Positions 7,575 through 17,367 are shown, counted from the stretch's first letter. The stretch is DNA of 64,000 nucleotides from Xanthomonas rydalmerensis (GCF_033170385.1 NZ_CP126170.1:2690001-2754000); one strand, 5' to 3'. The notes: generated by a model not told the origin, from the sequence alone. Translations and numbers: made by a program.

Positions 7575-9011
7575 ATGCTCAAACAACTCTTGGCCACCAA
7601 ACACCCCCATGCCAGCCACGAGGACGCCGGCGGGCTGGGCCTGCAACGTGCGCTCGGCCCCTGGGGCCTGACCGCGCTGGGCATCGGCGCAGTGATCGGC
7701 GGCGGCATCTTCGTCATCACCGGGCAGGCCGCGGCCAACCACGCCGGGCCGGCGATCATGCTCTCGTTCGTGCTGGCCGCGGTGTGCTGCGCGTTCTGCG
7801 CGCTGGCCTATGCCGAGTTCGCGGCGATGGTGCCGGTCTCCGGCAGCGCCTACACCTACACCTACGCCACCTTCGGCGAACTGGCGGCCTGGTTCATCGG
7901 CTGGATGCTGGTGCTCGAGTACGGCGTGTCGGCCTCGGCGGTGGCAGTCAGCTGGACCGGCTATTTCCTCAGCCTGCTCGACCACTTCAACATCCACCTG
8001 CCCGCGGCCCTGGTCAACGCGCCGCTGGACGGCAAGCTGCAGCCCACCGGGGCGATCGCCAACCTGCCCGCCGCCGGCATCGTGCTGCTGCTGACCTGGC
8101 TGTGCTACGTCGGCATCCGCAAGTCCTCGGCGATGAACATGGCGATGGTGGTGCTGAAGAGCGGCCTGATCGTGCTCGTCATCGCCGCCGGCTGGAAGTA
8201 CGTGGACCCGGCCAACTGGCATCCGTTCATCCCCGCCAACGAAGGCCCGGGCAAGTACGGCATGGACGGCGTGCTGCGTGGCGCGGCGATGGTGTTCTTC
8301 GCCTACATCGGCTTCGAGGCAGTCTCGGTGGCGGCGCAGGAATCGCACCGGCCGCAGCGCGACCTGCCGATCGGCATGATCCTGTCGCTGGTGATCTGCA
8401 CCGTGCTGTACATCGCCATGGCCGCGGTGATGACCGGGCTGCTGCCGTACACCCAATTGGGCACCGACGAGCCGGTGGTGACCGCGGTAGCGGCGCATCC
8501 GCAGCTGGCCTGGCTGCGCGTGGTGGTCGAGATCGGCGCGCTGATCGGTCTGTCCTCGGTGGTGCTGGTGATGATCATCGGCCAGCCGCGCATCTTCATG
8601 ATCATCGCCCGCGACGGCCTGCTGCCGCCGGTGTTCACCAAGATCCACCCGACCTACCGCACCCCGCACGTCAACACCGTGATCACCGGCATCGGCATCG
8701 CCCTGCTGGCGGCGCTGTTCCCGTTGGACGTGCTGGGCGAACTGACCTCGATGGGCACCCTGATCGCCTTCGCCGCGGTCTGCGCCGGGGTGCTGATCCT
8801 GCGCCGCACCCAGCCGGACCTGCCGCGCCCGTTCCGCATCCCGTTCGCCTGGCCGATCTGCATCGCCGGCGTGCTCAGCTGCCTGGCGCTGCTGTCGGCG
8901 ATGACCGCACACAACTGGATGCTGATGGCCGGCTGGACGGTGATCGGCCTGGCGATCTACTTCGGCTACGGCTACCGCCACAGCCGGCTGCGCCGCACCG
9001 GTAAAGGTTGA
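7575..9011 (+). CDS. APC-family amino acid permease (second of tandem pair)
   Basis: This 478-residue membrane transporter is closely similar along its whole length to the preceding gene. Shared blocks include GIGAVIGGGIFVITGQAAAN, FAAMVPVSGSAYTYTYATF, NWHPFIP, TGLLPYTQLGT and the C-terminal PDLPRPFR. About 12 transmembrane segments are visible. The start ATG at 7575 has GGAA seven bases upstream. The N-terminus (MLKQLLATKHPHASH) differs from the paralogue's longer one, and the substrate-facing helices differ moderately, so the pair may have diverged in specificity. It ends at the edge of a repeat block. Confidence 0.9.
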   Translation: MLKQLLATKHPHASHEDAGGLGLQRALGPWGLTALGIGAVIGGGIFVITGQAAANHAGPAIMLSFVLAAVCCAFCALAYAEFAAMVPVSGSAYTYTYATFGELAAWFIGWMLVLEYGVSASAVAVSWTGYFLSLLDHFNIHLPAALVNAPLDGKLQPTGAIANLPAAGIVLLLTWLCYVGIRKSSAMNMAMVVLKSGLIVLVIAAGWKYVDPANWHPFIPANEGPGKYGMDGVLRGAAMVFFAYIGFEAVSVAAQESHRPQRDLPIGMILSLVICTVLYIAMAAVMTGLLPYTQLGTDEPVVTAVAAHPQLAWLRVVVEIGALIGLSSVVLVMIIGQPRIFMIIARDGLLPPVFTKIHPTYRTPHVNTVITGIGIALLAALFPLDVLGELTSMGTLIAFAAVCAGVLILRRTQPDLPRPFRIPFAWPICIAGVLSCLALLSAMTAHNWMLMAGWTVIGLAIYFGYGYRHSRLRRTGKG

Positions 9012-9018
9012 GCCGTAA

Positions 9019-9238
9019 AAGCCCCTCTCCCCGCGGGAGAGGGGTTGGGGTGAGGGTACGGGCGCGAAGCGCGCGCGGTGTTCGGCTGCACGAGGCTTCG
9101 CTCGCACCCTCATCCGCCCCTTCGGGGCACCTTCCCCCCAAAAGGGGGCCATGGTCCCGAGGGGAGAAGGAAGCGCCGGCTTCGGTTGGATGGCTTAGCC
9201 CCTCTCCCCCCGGGAGAGGGGTTGGGGTGAGGGTGCGG
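9019..9238. repeat. Xanthomonad intergenic repeat block with CTCTCC/GGAGAG hairpins
   Basis: Two hairpins of the form AGCCCCTCTCCC..GGGAGAGGGGTTGGGGTGAGGG (9021-9056 and 9199-9232) flank a CACCCTCATCCGCCCCTTCG segment. The block is the same family as the tandem array at 4931 but in the opposite orientation. It fills the whole gap between the permease and mtnB. Confidence 0.8.
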
Positions 9239-9282
9239 CCGCCTGTCATCCCAATCCAGCCATCAAGCCCTAAACTACCCGC

Positions 9283-9924
9283 ATGAACGCACTGCCCTAC
9301 GATTCCGAGCGCCTGCGCACGCTGGCGCACCTGCTGATCGACAACATCCGCGAGCTCTCGCAGGCCGGCTGGACCCCCGCCACCAGCAGCAACTTCTCGC
9401 ACCGCCTGGACGATCGCCATGCCGCGATCACCGTCTCCGGCCGCGACAAGGGCCGGCTGGTGGAGGACGACATCATGGTGGTGGATTTCGACGGCCAGGC
9501 CGTCGGCCGGCCGCTGCGCCCGTCCGCCGAGACCCTGCTGCACACCCAGCTGTACCGGCGCTTCCAGGAGATCGGCTGCATCCTGCACACGCATTCGCCG
9601 GTACAGACCATCGCCTCGCGTCTGTACGCGCCGCAGGGCCATATCCGCCTGGAAGGCTACGAGCTGCTGAAGGCGCTGCACGGCAACCAGACCCACGAGA
9701 CCGCGGTGGACCTGCCGGTGTTCGCCAACACCCAGGACATGACCGTGCTGGCGGCCCAGGTCGACGCCCTGCTCGACCGCACGCCGTTGTGGGGCTACCT
9801 GATCGACGGCCACGGCCTGTACGCCTGGGGCCGCGACATGGCCGAGGCGCGCCGCCACCTGGAAGCCTTCGAATTCCTGCTGCACTGCGAGCTGGAGCTG
9901 CGCAAGCTGCGCGCCGCCGGCTGA
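9283..9924 (+). CDS. mtnB: Methylthioribulose-1-phosphate dehydratase
   Basis: This 213-residue class II aldolase-like enzyme dehydrates 5-methylthioribulose-1-phosphate in the methionine salvage pathway. The zinc-binding histidines are visible in LHTHSPV (H102, H104) and in LIDGHGLY (H177), with the active-site glutamate region [11 protein letters not shown] at 82-91. Length and start are normal for MtnB. It is followed by mtnD and mtnC on the same strand, forming the lower part of the salvage pathway. mtnA is not in the window. Confidence 0.95.
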   Translation: MNALPYDSERLRTLAHLLIDNIRELSQAGWTPATSSNFSHRLDDRHAAITVSGRDKGRLVEDDIMVVDFDGQAVGRPLRPSAETLLHTQLYRRFQEIGCILHTHSPVQTIASRLYAPQGHIRLEGYELLKALHGNQTHETAVDLPVFANTQDMTVLAAQVDALLDRTPLWGYLIDGHGLYAWGRDMAEARRHLEAFEFLLHCELELRKLRAAG

Positions 9925-10018
9925 TCCGCCGCGGCGCGACAGCGTTCCAGCGCCGCAACGGCCGCCGGCCGCGCACCTGCTACCCTTTTCGTCCCCCCTG
10001 CCGCTTTCGCCCGCCGCC

Positions 10019-10585
10019 ATGAGCCGACTCCGTATCTTCGCCGACACCACTCCCGACGCGCCGCTGTTCGACAGCCGCGAGGGCGACGCGATCGCCGCCG
10101 AACTGCGCAAGATCGGCGTCATCTTCGAGCGCTGGCAGGCCAACCAGCCGATCGAGCCCGGTGCCTCGCCGGAAGCGGTGATGGCCGCCTACAAAACCGA
10201 CATCGACCGCCTGGTCGCCTCCAACGGCTTCAAGACCGTGGACGTGGTCAGCATCGCCCCGGACAACCCGCAGCGCGAGGAGATGCGCAAGAAGTTCCTC
10301 GAGGAGCACTTCCACAAGGAAGACGAGGTGCGCTTCTTCGTCGCCGGCTCTGGCCTATTCACCTTGCACGTGGATGGCAAGGTCTACGAGATCGAGTGCG
10401 TGCAGAACGACCTGATCGCCGTGCCGGACGGCACCCACCACTGGTTCGACATGGGTCCGGAGCCGCGCTTCGTCGCGATCCGCTTCTTCACCGAGCCGGA
10501 TGGCTGGGTCGGCCACTTCACCGGCACCGATATCGCCCAGCGCTTCCCGCGCTACGAGGCGAAGCTGCGCGGCGAGGCGCACTGA
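10019..10585 (+). CDS. mtnD: Acireductone dioxygenase
   Basis: This 188-residue cupin oxidises the acireductone intermediate of methionine salvage. With Fe(II) the product is the 2-oxo acid precursor of methionine; with Ni(II) the off-pathway product is methylthiopropionate and CO. The metal ligands are all present: HFHKEDE gives H97, H99 and E103, and GTHHWFD gives H141. No good Shine-Dalgarno sequence precedes the ATG. The mtnC start follows three bases after the stop. Confidence 0.96.
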   Translation: MSRLRIFADTTPDAPLFDSREGDAIAAELRKIGVIFERWQANQPIEPGASPEAVMAAYKTDIDRLVASNGFKTVDVVSIAPDNPQREEMRKKFLEEHFHKEDEVRFFVAGSGLFTLHVDGKVYEIECVQNDLIAVPDGTHHWFDMGPEPRFVAIRFFTEPDGWVGHFTGTDIAQRFPRYEAKLRGEAH

Positions 10586-10588
10586 GCG

Positions 10589-11287
10589 ATGACCGATCCG
10601 CGCGTCGTTCTCACCGACATCGAAGGCACCACCAGCAGCATCTCCTTCGTCAAGGACGTGCTGTTCCCCTACGCGCGCCGCGCCCTGCCCGGCTTCGTGC
10701 GCGAACACGGCGAGCAGCCGCAGGTGCGGCAGTGGCTGGACGCGGTCGCCACCGAATGCGGCGGCATCTGCACCGATGTGGTGATCGTGGAGACCTTGCA
10801 GGGCTGGATCGACCAGGACCGCAAGCACACCGCGCTGAAGGCGCTGCAGGGCATGATCTGGGAGGCCGGCTACCGCGATGCCGACTTCACCGCGCACATC
10901 TATCCCGATGCCGCGCCGGCATTGCGCCGCTGGCATGAGCAGGGCCGCGCGCTGTACGTGTACTCGTCCGGCTCGGTGCCGGCGCAGAAGCTGTTCTTCG
11001 GCCACAGCGACGCCGGCGACCTGCGCGGGCTGTTCTCCGGCTGGTTCGACACCGAGATCGGCGGCAAGCGCGAGCAGCCCAGCTATGCGCGCATCGCCGA
11101 AGCGATCGGCGTGGCGCCGGCGCAGATCGTGTTCCTGTCCGACGTGGTCGCCGAACTGGATGCGGCCCGCGCCGCCGGCCTGGACACGGTGCTGATCGAC
11201 CGCCGCGACGACTACCCGCAACCGCGCCAGGGCGAGGCCTGCAACGGCCACCGCCGCGCGGAGAGCTTCGCCGACCTGGGCTTCTGA
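10589..11287 (+). CDS. mtnC: Acireductone synthase (enolase-phosphatase E1)
   Basis: This 232-residue HAD-superfamily enzyme enolises and dephosphorylates 2,3-diketo-5-methylthiopentyl-1-phosphate. HAD motif I is DIEGT at residues 10-14. The second motif is [10 protein letters not shown], followed by a lysine region GKREQPSY and the acidic motif [12 protein letters not shown]. It starts three bases after the mtnD stop, and the next gene begins eight bases after its own stop, so mtnB, mtnD, mtnC and the peptidase gene are probably cotranscribed. Confidence 0.96.
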   Translation: MTDPRVVLTDIEGTTSSISFVKDVLFPYARRALPGFVREHGEQPQVRQWLDAVATECGGICTDVVIVETLQGWIDQDRKHTALKALQGMIWEAGYRDADFTAHIYPDAAPALRRWHEQGRALYVYSSGSVPAQKLFFGHSDAGDLRGLFSGWFDTEIGGKREQPSYARIAEAIGVAPAQIVFLSDVVAELDAARAAGLDTVLIDRRDDYPQPRQGEACNGHRRAESFADLGF

Positions 11288-11295
11288 GCCCGCGC

Positions 11296-12399
11296 ATGCG
11301 CAGGCCCATCGCTGCCTTGATCGCCGCCCTGGCGGCGTTGCGGCCCCCGCTCGCCGTGCTGAGACGCCGGCTGCTGCCGGCCGCGCTGCTGGCGCTGGCG
11401 CTGCCCGCCTGCCATTCCGATGCCGGTGCCATGCCGGGCGGCGCGGCCGACACCGCGCAGGACGACGCGGCGCAGGACCCGTTCGACCAGGCGCAGCTGC
11501 GCCAGGCGCTGGGATCGCTGCAGGCGCAGCGCCCCGGCATCCCCGACCTGTACGTGGTCGGCTTCGCCGGCGACGCCAGCGAGGACGTGTTCCGCAACGA
11601 AGTGCTGTACCTGCGTCAGCTGTTCGCGCAGCGCTTCGGCGCTGCCGGTCGCATCGCCACCCTGATCAACCACGGCGACAATCTCGGCGCGCACGCCTAC
11701 GCGCCGCAGGCCTCGTACGACAACCTGGCCGATACCCTGGACCGCGTCGGCAAGCTGATGGACCCGCGTGAGGACGCATTGCTGCTGTTCCTGACCAGCC
11801 ACGGCACCGACCAGCACGAGCTGTATCTGCAGTTCGGCCCCGGCGAGGATGCCGAGTACGACACCATCACCCCACAGGAACTGCGCCGCCTGCTCGACGA
11901 CGCCGGCATCCGCAACCGCATCATCGTGATCTCGGCCTGCTACTCCGGCGGCTTCGTGCCGGCGCTGAAGACCGCCGACACCCTGGTGATCACCGCCGCA
12001 CGCCGCGACCGGCCCTCGTTCGGCTGCGGCAACACCGCCAGCGCCACCTATTTCGGCCGCGCCTGGTTGATCGACGCGCTGGCGCGCACCACCGATGTCG
12101 TCGAAAGCTATCGCCTGGCCAGTGCCGAGATCAGCGCACGCGAACAGGCCGAAGGCGAGGCGCCGTCGTATCCGCAACTGTACGTAGGCGCGCGCATCGG
12201 CCCATGGCTGCAGCACTGGCGCGCGCAGTTGCCGAACGCGGCGGCACCGCCCTATCCGTATCCGGAACCCGATGCGGACGACGCGGCGGATGCGGCCGAT
12301 GGCGAGCAGACCCACGCGCATGGCGCAGCGCCCGCGCCCGCCGCGGTGATGCGCGCGCAGGACCCGGCATCGCCGACGAAGCGCACGCCCGCGCGGTGA
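11296..12399 (+). CDS. C13-family (legumain-like) lipoprotein peptidase
   Basis: The 367-residue protein has an N-terminal hydrophobic stretch ending LALALPAC, a lipobox that would place Cys39 as the lipidated residue. The C13 peptidase domain follows, with the catalytic His in FLTSHGTD (H169) and the catalytic Cys in ISACYSGGF (C215), the hallmark pair of legumain/caspase-fold clan CD enzymes. The C-terminal 60 residues are an Ala/Pro/Asp/His-rich low-complexity tail. It starts eight bases after mtnC, an unexpected partner for a salvage pathway; cotranscription may be incidental. Location is inferred to be the periplasmic face of a membrane. Confidence 0.82.
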   Translation: MRRPIAALIAALAALRPPLAVLRRRLLPAALLALALPACHSDAGAMPGGAADTAQDDAAQDPFDQAQLRQALGSLQAQRPGIPDLYVVGFAGDASEDVFRNEVLYLRQLFAQRFGAAGRIATLINHGDNLGAHAYAPQASYDNLADTLDRVGKLMDPREDALLLFLTSHGTDQHELYLQFGPGEDAEYDTITPQELRRLLDDAGIRNRIIVISACYSGGFVPALKTADTLVITAARRDRPSFGCGNTASATYFGRAWLIDALARTTDVVESYRLASAEISAREQAEGEAPSYPQLYVGARIGPWLQHWRAQLPNAAAPPYPYPEPDADDAADAADGEQTHAHGAAPAPAAVMRAQDPASPTKRTPAR

Positions 12400-12531
12400 T
12401 GCCGCGCAGGGCGTGAGGTCGACTGCATGCGAGGGGCGTGCGCGCACCCTCGTGCTTGCCGGCCATCCTGCTCCCGACCCTGCACGCCCGAACCCGTGCA
12501 GCAGGCCGAAAAGATGAGAGTGATTCGCGTT

Positions 12532-12561
12532 CGATCGCGACGCCTGCGCGATCGCTAGAAT
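12532..12561 (+). promoter_or_regulatory. Candidate regulated promoter: 8-bp inverted repeat abutting TAGAAT
   Basis: CGATCGCG (12532-12539) and CGCGATCG (12547-12554) form a perfect inverted repeat with a seven-base spacer. The hexamer TAGAAT, a good -10 match, follows at 12556-12561. No convincing -35 is seen, which fits a regulated promoter. The palindrome occupies the place where a repressor or activator would contact RNA polymerase. Confidence 0.4.
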
Positions 12562-12567
12562 CTCTCC

Positions 12568-12684
12568 CGCAGCAAGCCCGCCCGCGTTTCGCCAGCCAGC
12601 TGCGCTCCGATCCAACCGCCCGCCAGCCTTCGCTCGCCAGCCAGGATCCTTCGGTTCGTCTGCCTCCTTCGTGGAGGTTTTTTT
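12568..12684 (+). ncRNA. Candidate small RNA, about 115 nt
   Basis: The proposed transcript runs from about seven bases after TAGAAT to a hairpin with a T7 tail. No open frame of useful length with a ribosome binding site lies within. The body repeats GCCAGCC and is pyrimidine-rich. An alternative is that the hairpin simply ends the mtn-peptidase transcript. Confidence 0.3.
12663..12684 (+). terminator. Intrinsic terminator (hairpin plus T7)
   Basis: CCTCC and GGAGG enclose the five-base loop TTCGT and are followed directly by seven Ts (12678-12684). In this GC-rich window a T7 run is rare, so this is one of the best-formed intrinsic terminators here. Confidence 0.75.
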
Positions 12685-12770
12685 GTTTCTGGGGTCGGCG
12701 TGGTGCGTGCAGAACGCGAGCACGCGTCTCTTGGCGTTGGCGGTGGATGGCGCGACCGCCTCACCGCGCC

Positions 12771-12853
12771 TGTCGCGGCTGAAGCCGCTCCCACATGGGT
12801 CCGACACTGTGAGGTGTTGATGGACGCACTGTGGGAGGGACTTCAGTCCCGAT
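12771..12853. repeat. REP-like inverted repeat
   Basis: The left arm contains TCGCGGCTGAAGCCGCTCCC and the right arm GTGGGAGGGACTTCAGTCCC, so the arms are related but diverged. It is the same family as the REP hairpins at 23573, 28298 and 55908. Confidence 0.7.
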
Positions 12854-12961
12854 GCCTGGAACACATGGCTGCCTAAACCCTTGTCGCGGCAGTGACGGTG
12901 ATCGAGCATGCAGCATCACTGCGCGCTTATCTGCCGACCACCGCCTACCGCCGCCACTTCA

Positions 12962-14554
12962 TCAAGGGCTCGCATCCTGCAAGCGGTAGCTACCGCCGGC
13001 TCGCTGCTCGCCGCGCCAGCGGTCGAATGCGCGGACCTCGATGCGGTGCGCACCCACTTTCAGGTCGGTCGGCAAGGCGCCGCGCCACAGATGCTGCGAG
13101 GGAGTCGCTTCCGGCGAACGGTCGTAGCCGCGCAGCGCGTCGGCGGCATCGTCGCGCGCGTTCTCGGCGAGCAGTGTCGGGTCGGGCTGTTCGACCCGCT
13201 GCATCGGCTTCCAGGCGCCGTCGTCCACGCGGTACTCGACGCGCGTGTCGTCCTCGCCCATGTACACGTTCGCGTACACGCCCCAGGCCGGATAGGCGCC
13301 GCGGCGCAACACCTTCGGCGCATGCAGGCCGATCTGCGCGTCGTCGGCGGCACGCGCGGCGTGGTAGGCCAGCGCGTAGCCGCCGTCGCGGCGCACGGTC
13401 AGCAGCGCGTAGCCGTTCGGGGTGCCGTCGGCCATCGTCGCGGCGGGGATGCCGTCGGCATCCTTGACCCCGGACCAGAACGCGCCGCAGGCCGCGCCGA
13501 CGTTGTACTCGTGCAGCGGCTGCGCGCCATGCCAGCCGTCGGCCGCGGTGTAGTACACGTGCCGCTGGGTATGGCTGTGCCCGGTGAGCACCAGCACGTG
13601 CGGGAAGTCCTTCAGCAGCGCGAACAGGCGCGCACGATCGGTGTGGCGGAAGGTCTCCTTGCCCGGGACCGCATCGAACAGATGGATATGCATCCCCAGC
13701 ACCAGCAGTCGATCCTTGGGCACGCTGGCCAAATAGGCCTGCAGGAACGCGAACTGGTCTTCGCGCAGGCCGCCGACATACTTGGGCTGCTGCGTCGGCT
13801 GGTAGACCACGTCGTCCAGGAACACGAAGCTGGCCCCGCCCTCTTCCACCGCGTAGGTGTCGGGGCCGTAGACCGCACGCCAGCTCGACAGCGAATCCAC
13901 ATCGTCGCTCGCGTCGAAGTTGAGGTCGTGGTTGCCGGGCACGTGGAACCACGGCACGCCGAGCTTGGCGGTTTCCGCATTCAGCGCCGGATACAGCGAC
14001 AGGTCGTCGCTGACCACGTCGCCCAGCGTGGTACCGATGCGCGCATGGGTCTTGCCGCGCAGGGGCGCGACGATGTCGCGGGCGTAGTAGCCGACGTCGG
14101 TCATCGACGCGGTCTGGGTATCGGCGAACACCAGCACCTCGGTGCTGTCGGCCTTGGGCTGCGCGCGCAATGCGAAGTCCCAGTGGTCGGTGGCGCCGCT
14201 GGTCGGGGCGATGCCCGGATACTTGAGCTTGGGCGAGCCAGCCGGTGCGTAATGCCGCCAGTAGTCCGGCAGGCCGTTGCCGGCGCTGGCGAAGTTGTAG
14301 TCGTCGGGCTTGATCACGAACACCGTGCGGCCTGGCTCCACCTGCAGTCGGTAGCGGCCCTGCGCGTCGGTGCGGACGATGTGCACGCCGTCGGACACCT
14401 GCACGCCGGCGATGCCGACATCGCTCGGGCCGCGGCCCGGGGCGTTGTCGCGTTCCTGATAGACGCTGCCGCTGATCGTCGCGGTCTGCGCCACGGCAGG
14501 AGCGGCGGCAGCCAACAGGCAGGCAAGGACGACGGTGCGCAGCATGCGGAACAT
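12962..14554 (-). CDS. Exported calcineurin-like metallophosphoesterase
   Basis: The 530-residue product starts with a Sec signal peptide (residues 1-22, ending APAVAQ). A carboxypeptidase-regulatory-like beta domain follows (about 25-85), with GSVYQERDNAPGRG and a DAQGRYRL strand motif. The metallophosphoesterase core then carries D145 (FADTQ), D179 (LGDVVSDD), GNHD at 207-210, H289 (GMHIH) and GHSH at 325-328. These are the five metal-binding blocks of the calcineurin superfamily. A C-terminal beta domain (about 420-530) completes the three-part layout found in bacterial exported phosphoesterases. The substrate is unknown. Convergent with the upstream REP region, and 68 bp beyond the end of the his operon. 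Confidence 0.85.
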   Translation of the reverse strand: MFRMLRTVVLACLLAAAAPAVAQTATISGSVYQERDNAPGRGPSDVGIAGVQVSDGVHIVRTDAQGRYRLQVEPGRTVFVIKPDDYNFASAGNGLPDYWRHYAPAGSPKLKYPGIAPTSGATDHWDFALRAQPKADSTEVLVFADTQTASMTDVGYYARDIVAPLRGKTHARIGTTLGDVVSDDLSLYPALNAETAKLGVPWFHVPGNHDLNFDASDDVDSLSSWRAVYGPDTYAVEEGGASFVFLDDVVYQPTQQPKYVGGLREDQFAFLQAYLASVPKDRLLVLGMHIHLFDAVPGKETFRHTDRARLFALLKDFPHVLVLTGHSHTQRHVYYTAADGWHGAQPLHEYNVGAACGAFWSGVKDADGIPAATMADGTPNGYALLTVRRDGGYALAYHAARAADDAQIGLHAPKVLRRGAYPAWGVYANVYMGEDDTRVEYRVDDGAWKPMQRVEQPDPTLLAENARDDAADALRGYDRSPEATPSQHLWRGALPTDLKVGAHRIEVRAFDRWRGEQRAGGSYRLQDASP

Positions 14555-14622
14555 CCGGGGAAACCGAGGGCCCCCGATTGTAGCCAGCTATGCCGACGCG
14601 GCGATGACCGCGCCGGACAGGC

Positions 14623-15246
14623 TCAGCGGTGCCGCGCTTCCAGCACCGCCACCGCGTCGGCCAGGCCCAGGCCGCGCGCGCGCAACAACACGGTCAGGTG
14701 GTAGAGCAGATCGGCGGATTCGCCGAGCAGTTCGTCGTCGCCCTGGGCGACGCCGGCCAGCGCGGTCTCCACGCCCTCCTCGCCCACTTTCTGCGCAATG
14801 CGCCGCGTGCCTTTCTCGAACAGCTGCGTGGTGTAGCTGCCCGCCGGCCGTTCGCGCTCGCGCTGGGCGACCAGGCGATCGAGCGCGCCCAGGAACTGGC
14901 CCGGCGCCTGCGGGAAGCAGCTGTCGCGGCCCAGGTGGCAGGTCGGACCGTGCGGATGCGCCAGGACCAGCAAGGTATCGCCATCGCAATCGGTGTCGAT
15001 CGCCACTACCTCCAGGACGTGCCCGGAGCTTTCGCCCTTGGTCCACAGCCGCTGCTTGCTGCGGCTGTAGAAGGTGACCTGGCCGCTGCGTCGCGTCTGC
15101 GCCAGCGCCTCCTGGTTCATGTAGCCCAGCATCAGCACGCGCAGAGTGGCGGCGTCCTGCACCACCACCGGCAGCAGGCCGTCGCCCTTGCCCCAGTCCA
15201 GTGCCGCATCGGCGGCATCCGCGTCGTGGGAGTGTTCATGCGCCAT
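14623..15246 (-). CDS. hisI: Bifunctional phosphoribosyl-AMP cyclohydrolase / phosphoribosyl-ATP pyrophosphatase
   Basis: This 207-residue HisIE fusion performs steps two and three of histidine synthesis. The HisI half has [28 protein letters not shown] and the zinc/metal-binding segment [10 protein letters not shown] and [12 protein letters not shown]. The HisE half, from about residue 120, has [23 protein letters not shown] and ESADLLYHL. It starts 11 bases inside the end of hisF and is the last gene of the operon. Confidence 0.96.
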   Translation of the reverse strand: MAHEHSHDADAADAALDWGKGDGLLPVVVQDAATLRVLMLGYMNQEALAQTRRSGQVTFYSRSKQRLWTKGESSGHVLEVVAIDTDCDGDTLLVLAHPHGPTCHLGRDSCFPQAPGQFLGALDRLVAQRERERPAGSYTTQLFEKGTRRIAQKVGEEGVETALAGVAQGDDELLGESADLLYHLTVLLRARGLGLADAVAVLEARHR

Positions 15247-16012
15247 CGCGCACCTCGATCTGTTGTTGGCGCAGGAAGCGCTTGAGTTCGGGAATGGCGA
15301 TGGCGCCGCTGTGGAACACGCTGGCGGCCAGCGCGCCATCGACGTCGGCGCGCTCGAACACGTCGGCGAAGTGCTGCATCTCGCCGGCGCCGCCGGACGC
15401 CACCAGCGGTACCTTGCACAGGGCGCGCACCTCATGCAGTTGGGCGATGTCGTAGCCGCGGCGCACGCCGTCGCTGTCCATGCAGTTGAGCACGATCTCG
15501 CCGGCGCCCAGGCGCTGCGCCTCCACCACCCAGTCCAGGGTGCGCATGCGCAGCGCCTGGGTCTTGCTGGGGTCGCCGGTGAAGCGGCGCACGCGCCACT
15601 GGCCGTCGTCCTCGCGGATCGAATCGATGCCGACCACCACGCACTGCACGCCGAACGCCTCGGCCAGCTCGGCGATCAGCGCCGGCCGCTCCAGCGCCGG
15701 CGAATTGATCGAGATCTTGTCGGCGCCGGCGTGCAGCACCGCGCGCGCGGTGGCGACGTCGCGGATGCCGCCGGCCACGCAGAACGGGATGTCCAGCAGC
15801 CGCGCCACCTTCTCGACCCAGGCGTAGTCCACCGAGCGCCCTTCCGGGCTGGCGCCGATGTCGTAGAACACCAGTTCGTCGGCGCCCTGGTCGCGGTAGC
15901 GCAGCGCCAGTTCGGCGATGTCGCCCATGTCCACGTGGTCGCGGAACTTGACGCCCTTGACCACGCGCCCCTCGCGCACGTCCAGGCACGGAATGATGCG
16001 CCGGCTCAGCAT
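15236..16012 (-). CDS. hisF: Imidazole glycerol phosphate synthase, cyclase subunit
   Basis: This 258-residue (beta-alpha)8 barrel accepts ammonia from HisH and closes the imidazole ring. The catalytic aspartates are in [14 protein letters not shown] (D11) and in [14 protein letters not shown] (near 130). The phosphate-binding VAGGIRD and VASGGAG loops are intact. The ATG lies seven bases inside the end of hisA. Confidence 0.97.
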   Translation of the reverse strand: MLSRRIIPCLDVREGRVVKGVKFRDHVDMGDIAELALRYRDQGADELVFYDIGASPEGRSVDYAWVEKVARLLDIPFCVAGGIRDVATARAVLHAGADKISINSPALERPALIAELAEAFGVQCVVVGIDSIREDDGQWRVRRFTGDPSKTQALRMRTLDWVVEAQRLGAGEIVLNCMDSDGVRRGYDIAQLHEVRALCKVPLVASGGAGEMQHFADVFERADVDGALAASVFHSGAIAIPELKRFLRQQQIEVRDGA

Positions 16013-16740
16013 GCCAGCGCCTCGTCCAGGCGCAACCGCCCTTCCAGCAGCGCCTTGCCGAGGACCGCGCCGGCGCAGCCGGCCTCGCGCGCGCCGCGCA
16101 CGTCGGCGGCGTCGCGGATGCCGCCGGAGGCCTGCACGGCCAGCGCCGGCACGAGTTGCCGCAGGTGCGTGTACAGCGCCAGATTCGGCCCGGACAGCAT
16201 GCCGTCGCGGGCAATGTCGGTGCACAGCAGATGGATCAGGCCGGCCGCGGCGTACTCGCCGGCCAGCGCATCCAGGCTCAGCGACGAGGTCTCGGTCCAG
16301 CCGTGCACCGGCAAGCGCCACACGCCGTGCGCGTCCTGGCGGCTGTCCAGCGCCACGGTGATGCGGTCGGGGCCGAACTCGGCCAGCCACTCCAGCACCG
16401 ACTCGCGGTCGCGCACCGCCAGCGAACCGATCACCACGCGGCTGGCGCCCGCATCGAGCAGGCGTTGCACATCGGCGCGCGAGCGCACGCCGCCGCCGGT
16501 CTGCACCTGCAGCCCGGTCTCGCTGCGGATCCGCTGCAGCAGCGGCGCCAGGGTGTAGCCGCCGGCGCGGGCCGCATCCAGGTCGACCAGGTGCATCCAC
16601 TGCGCACCGGCATCGGCGAAGGCCTGCGCGCGGCGCAGCGGATCGTCGCCATAGTGGGTCTCGCGGGCGTAGTCGCCCTGCGCCAGCCGCACCACGCGGC
16701 CGTCGCGGATGTCCAGCGCGGGATAGACGACGAAGCTCAT
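16006..16740 (-). CDS. hisA: ProFAR isomerase (phosphoribosylformimino-AICAR-P isomerase)
   Basis: This 244-residue half-barrel-duplicated TIM barrel performs the fourth step in histidine synthesis. The acid/base residues are in [14 protein letters not shown] (D10) and CTDIARDG (near 170), with phosphate loops TGGGVRS and ASGGIRD. It overlaps hisH by ATGA at the start and hisF by seven bases at the end, so it is translationally coupled on both sides. Confidence 0.97.
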   Translation of the reverse strand: MSFVVYPALDIRDGRVVRLAQGDYARETHYGDDPLRRAQAFADAGAQWMHLVDLDAARAGGYTLAPLLQRIRSETGLQVQTGGGVRSRADVQRLLDAGASRVVIGSLAVRDRESVLEWLAEFGPDRITVALDSRQDAHGVWRLPVHGWTETSSLSLDALAGEYAAAGLIHLLCTDIARDGMLSGPNLALYTHLRQLVPALAVQASGGIRDAADVRGAREAGCAGAVLGKALLEGRLRLDEALAC

Positions 16741-17339
16741 GGGAAATCGGTCTCGAGGAAGTTGCGCAGGATGCGCGCGCCGGTATCGGCCGAGCGCTCG
16801 GGATGGAATTGCGCGCCGCAACGGCGGCCATGCTGCACCACCGCGGTGAACAGGCCGCCATGGTCGCAGGCGGCAACGGTGTCGGCGGTGACCGGCGCGG
16901 CATAGCCATGCACGAAATAGGCGCTGGCGCCGTCCGGCACGCCCGCCAGCAGCGACGACGGCTGCAACGGCAGCAGCCGGTTCCAGCCCATGTGTGGCAC
17001 GCGAATGCCCAGCGCCGGCGGCATGCGCCGGACCACGCCGGTCAGCAGGCCCAGGCAGTCGACATCGCCCTCCTCCGAGCGTTCGAACAGCAACTGCATG
17101 CCCAGGCAGATGCCGATCAGTGGCACTTGCAACGCACGGAGTGGCTCGATCAGGCCTTGCTCGCGCAGCCGCGCCATCGCATGCGGCGCGGCGCCGACGC
17201 CGGGCAGGATCACCCGGTCCGCACCCTGCAGGCCGGCCGCATCGCGGACCAGACGTGCTTCCACGCCGAGGCGTTCGAGCGCGTAGCGCACCGAGCCCAG
17301 GTTGGCGCCGCCGGCATCGATCAGCGCGACATCGGTCAT
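16737..17339 (-). CDS. hisH: Imidazole glycerol phosphate synthase, glutamine amidotransferase subunit
   Basis: This 200-residue class I glutaminase supplies ammonia to HisF. The nucleophile elbow is [11 protein letters not shown] (C near residue 81), and the His and Glu of the triad are in QFHPERS near the C-terminus. GVGAAPHAM contains the oxyanion loop. It begins 28 bases after hisB, the only real gap within the his genes. Confidence 0.97.
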   Translation of the reverse strand: MTDVALIDAGGANLGSVRYALERLGVEARLVRDAAGLQGADRVILPGVGAAPHAMARLREQGLIEPLRALQVPLIGICLGMQLLFERSEEGDVDCLGLLTGVVRRMPPALGIRVPHMGWNRLLPLQPSSLLAGVPDGASAYFVHGYAAPVTADTVAACDHGGLFTAVVQHGRRCGAQFHPERSADTGARILRNFLETDFP

Positions 17340-17367
17340 CGCAGGCTCCTTGCAGCAGTCGCGCGCA

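Larger units (their letters stand above)
12400..12961. other. 562-bp intergenic region with candidate sRNA and a REP element
   Basis: No credible protein gene is present. The left 130 bases appear featureless. A palindrome plus a -10-like hexamer (12532-12561), a hairpin with seven Ts (12663-12684) and a REP-like inverted repeat (12771-12853) are annotated separately. The remaining 100 bases before the convergent phosphoesterase stop codon show nothing I recognise. Confidence 0.6.
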
